From assembly GCA_038496445.1 (NCBI GenBank), contig JALMLS010000255.1, positions 496,001 to 560,000 on the forward strand: a stretch of 64,000 nucleotides of DNA. The letters are read 5' to 3'. The notes under the pieces are model-generated. The model searched no databases and was not told where the DNA came from. It saw only the letters and a list, made by a program, of their open reading frames with translations. The stretch comes from Trichosphaerium sp. ATCC 40318 (taxonomy: Eukaryota; Discosea; Flabellinia; Trichosidae). The translations under genes were made by a program, and so were the position numbers. Of this stretch, positions 61,418-64,000 are shown piece after piece (position 1 is the stretch's first letter; every line of letters begins with the position of its first letter).

Positions 61418-64000
61418 CTAGGAGTCGGTGATGTCAACCTCTTTTTTTTCTTTTTATCACGTGCTGATAACTTTCTTTTTTTCATTTTTTTTTCTTTTCG
61501 TTTTCTTTCACGTTTCTCTGATGCAGCACTTTTACGATTTTTTTCTTTCTGAGATTTATGACTACGTGGGCTCTTACCACTTGCACTACTACTAGTAGTA
61601 TATTGTATAAATCCCTAAAAAAAACGAGTGAGAAGGATAAAAAATACAGAAAAAAAAAAGAATTCGTTAGCGTTCAGGGCATCCTAATCAACTGCCAAAC
61701 AATATATGAAAATATTGACAAAGACACAGACAATGCTCCAAGAGGATATTTATCGTTAAAGTAGTTTACCTTTGCTTCTGATTGTATATACACTTTTGAG
61801 TCTGACTTCATTGTTAACCCATCTTCCGACTCAACTTCAGACTCTAAGCATTGAACAATTAGCCTTCATCTCGCACAAAAGGTGTTTGTGTACTTACCAG
61901 AATAACCGTGACTGATGACACGCACTGTAGTTCTTTTATTACTCTTTGCATCATTTGTGTCGCTTCCATTTATTTGTTGTCCCCATTCATGTAGGCGCCA
62001 CTTGAACAGTCGGCGTACAGAAGACACACCTGTTTCTATTTTCATTTCTATCTTCTGTCTGGCGTCTTCTTCAGTCCTTGAAGCCATAAGCGCCATATCA
62101 CTAGCTAACCATCGCCTTATTTCCCCTATCCGCTTTGAAGTAAAGTCCTACTTTTATCAGAAAAGACATTGTGTTTTTTTGTTAATTACCTTGAACAAAA
62201 GCTCCGCAAATCGTATTATAGTACTGCTATGTCGCCGTAATATTATGAAAGCTGAACCACATAACTCCTTAAACCTCTCCCAATTAGCAGAACCAAGACC
62301 TGTAACCATATCTAAAAAAATAACTGTAAACAAACTTCAAGACCACCATCGTTGGTTTTTTTACAGACAAAACGAAAACTGACTTACCTGGATGTATAGC
62401 AAATCTAGGCGCATCATAACCACGTGTGGTTCTATTAAAATTATGCCCAAAATCAATATGAAATAGAGTTGATGTGTCCTTAAAGAATAAAGGTTAAAAC
62501 AAGGTCAGGTTTTGTGAGTACATACTTTTTTGATTAATATATTATCTTGATGTCTATCTCGTATTCCTAATACATAAGCAGATACATACGAACCCGCAGA
62601 AGACGCCAAAAAATTATCAATGTCTGCAGGCTTTAATGTTTTTAATGTCGACCAATCAAACTTTGCAATTGATACACTATTTCTTACAAACTCTACAAAC
62701 CCAGCAGAAGCGCTATAAAAAAAAAACAAGTCAAACAAAAAAAAAAAAAAGCAAATTTCTTCAGCGGAGAAAATAATTACATCACGTTATAGTCACGTGA
62801 CTAGCACATGGATGAAAAAACTGACGAAATATTTTAATTTTTAGAATCGTTATTGTACCTCGTAGGTATAACCTTATACTGTCTTATGTAAGGTTTTAAC
62901 TTCAAGCTAGAATTAGCCCATAGTTGATTCACAATATAATTAAGAACTTGAATAAGTAAGTCTTCTCTCAAATCCGCTCCAGTCTTATAAATAGCGCGTG
63001 TCACGTGATTTGTTTGATATCTTAATACAACAGTTAATTAACATCAAAAAACAAAGCAAGCAAAGGAAAAACAATACAAGTCTTTCAAAAAAAAAAAAAG
63101 TGTACCTCATTTTAAGAAGTGCAGGCTTGCTCGCACTCGTAAAAATTCTATCAACATATATCTCATCTACTTTCCTTGCTGAGAAGCAGTCTACAAAAGG
63201 GACCTTAATCTGTAGTGTTTCACCTTCTACTAGAGAAGAAAGGTAGCAATCTGTGACCTTTTTAACATTTTCAAGGCCGTCTGAAACAAGCCATGTTAAA
63301 TTTTCATCAACAAACCCATAAGAAGCTTGTTTTAACCTGTAAAAATAACCACCAATAAGTACGCTGCACGAACTATCTGTAGAGTGGTTTTAAAATCATA
63401 CCAAAACGCTAGAGATCCCAATATGGGTGCTTTGTTTACACGAATTGATATTGCCAAGAGTGCGTCTGTACGTGCTTCATCATGGACCAATTGTGACTCC
63501 AAGATCTTGGCAATAAGTGGCATATACCAGTACACTAGTATATACAGTTATGATCTGTTTTGTACGATTTACAGGCTTTTTTTTCAAATTTTTAAAAACT
63601 GAGTAGATCGAGTCGCTTACGTTGTAGATCGGTCATTTTGGCAATGTCTCGAGGATCTAGAGCGTCAATAGCGTTAGCGTACCAAATACGTCACGAAAAG
63701 CAAGCGTTTTTTTTGATTCCGGTTCAAGTTTGATTGTTCAATTAAGCGCCGTACGCACCGAGTACATCGTTATTGAGTTTTGAAAGGAATAGCAAGTCGT
63801 TTAATTTTTTTTTTTTCTTCTTTTCGCGGGGTACTGTCGCTTCGTAGCCACAAACGAGAACTCCTTTTGTTAATTGTGCTAATGCCTATAAAAATTGGAT
63901 TAAATTAGGCTAAACAATATTCCATGCGTAATAAAGGCGTTGGGCCCAATAAGCGCGGAATACCGGGTTAACTTACACGTTTAGCATTTTGTTGAAGACT
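61418..64000 (-). CDS. PI3K/PI4K-family lipid kinase, 3' part (5' end outside window)
   Basis: Partial: the coding sequence enters from beyond 64000. Moving down, exons show the end of a helical (PIK accessory) region (ILGSLAFWYDFK), the N-lobe (IFTSASKPALLKM), the ATP-site turn (YKTGADLREDLLIQVLNYI) and LKLKPYIRQYKVIPT. Next comes the catalytic loop LGIRDRHQDNILI (DRHQDN at 62541-62558), then the Mg2+/activation motif FHIDFGHNF (62443-62460), a C-lobe with RFKELCGSAFIILRRH and EEDARQKIEMKI, and a Lys/Arg/Ser-rich tail of about 100 residues. DRHxDN and HIDFGH are diagnostic of phosphoinositide 3/4-kinases. The activation loop after GHNF (RTTRGYDAPRF) is divergent, so class I, II or III cannot be assigned. 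The stop is at 61418. Confidence 0.88.

Noticed and set aside
1-64000. CRISPR array, tRNA or rRNA genes, bacterial operons
   Set aside because: No regularly spaced direct repeats of CRISPR type, no recognisable tRNA cloverleaf or rRNA core, and the gene structure is clearly spliceosomal.

Overview
This is nuclear DNA of a microbial eukaryote. Almost every gene is cut by many short spliceosomal introns (about 30-110 nt). Donors are mostly GTACGT, GTAAG or GTATG; a CTAAC or TTAAC branch site lies just before the acceptor, and long T tracts are common. AATAAA signals follow several stop codons. The sequence is A+T rich (roughly 60 percent by eye). Gene content (class C GPCRs, a CASTOR-like ACT protein, MYND, BTB and F-box proteins, NOB1, a PI3K-family kinase) fits a free-living protist or an early-branching fungal or amoeboid lineage, but I cannot assign a taxon. 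No bacterial operon or tRNA/rRNA gene was seen.

Layout. 1-12 kb is gene-dense on the + strand: a secreted Cys-rich anchored protein, a MYND-finger protein, a calponin-homology protein with a membrane segment, a type I membrane protein, a protein with two dsRNA-binding-like domains and an F-box, and a possible RAD9-like gene. 12-22.5 kb is accessory and gene-poor. It is dominated by a large inverted repeat (arms 14907-16487 and 18793-20877) whose centre holds a decayed direct copy of 10489-11646, and one arm carries a 0.5-kb insertion. 22.5-30.2 kb is housekeeping and regulatory: a CASTOR-like gene head-to-head with NOB1, an F-box protein and a GH27 alpha-galactosidase. 30.4-37.8 kb (- strand) holds MORN-repeat, BTB, secreted-repeat and F-box genes plus a MITE-like element. 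38.9-40.3 kb has convergent DUF1761-like and DCC-family genes. 40.3-47.3 kb is a tandem pair of class C GPCR genes with periplasmic-binding-type ectodomains. 48-53 kb (+) holds an aldehyde dehydrogenase and a PL14-type polysaccharide lyase. 53-60.2 kb (-) is one very large receptor gene: signal peptide, LamG domain, cadherin-like modules, seven-TM class C core and a coiled-coil tail. 61.4 kb to the right edge (-) is the 3' part of a PI3K/PI4K-family kinase.

Themes. The window is rich in cell-surface sensing (three class C-type receptors, two other secreted or anchored proteins), in intracellular nutrient and lipid signalling (CASTOR-like, PI3K family), in candidate ubiquitin-ligase adaptors (three F-box, one BTB) and in secreted carbohydrate-active enzymes (GH27, PL14). 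The palindrome CACGTG occurs about 55 times, many of them inside introns, and is absent across 13.5-26.5 kb, which includes the rearranged repeat region. Exon joins were inferred by eye. Where several junctions were checked they kept the frame, but some boundaries remain uncertain and are flagged.
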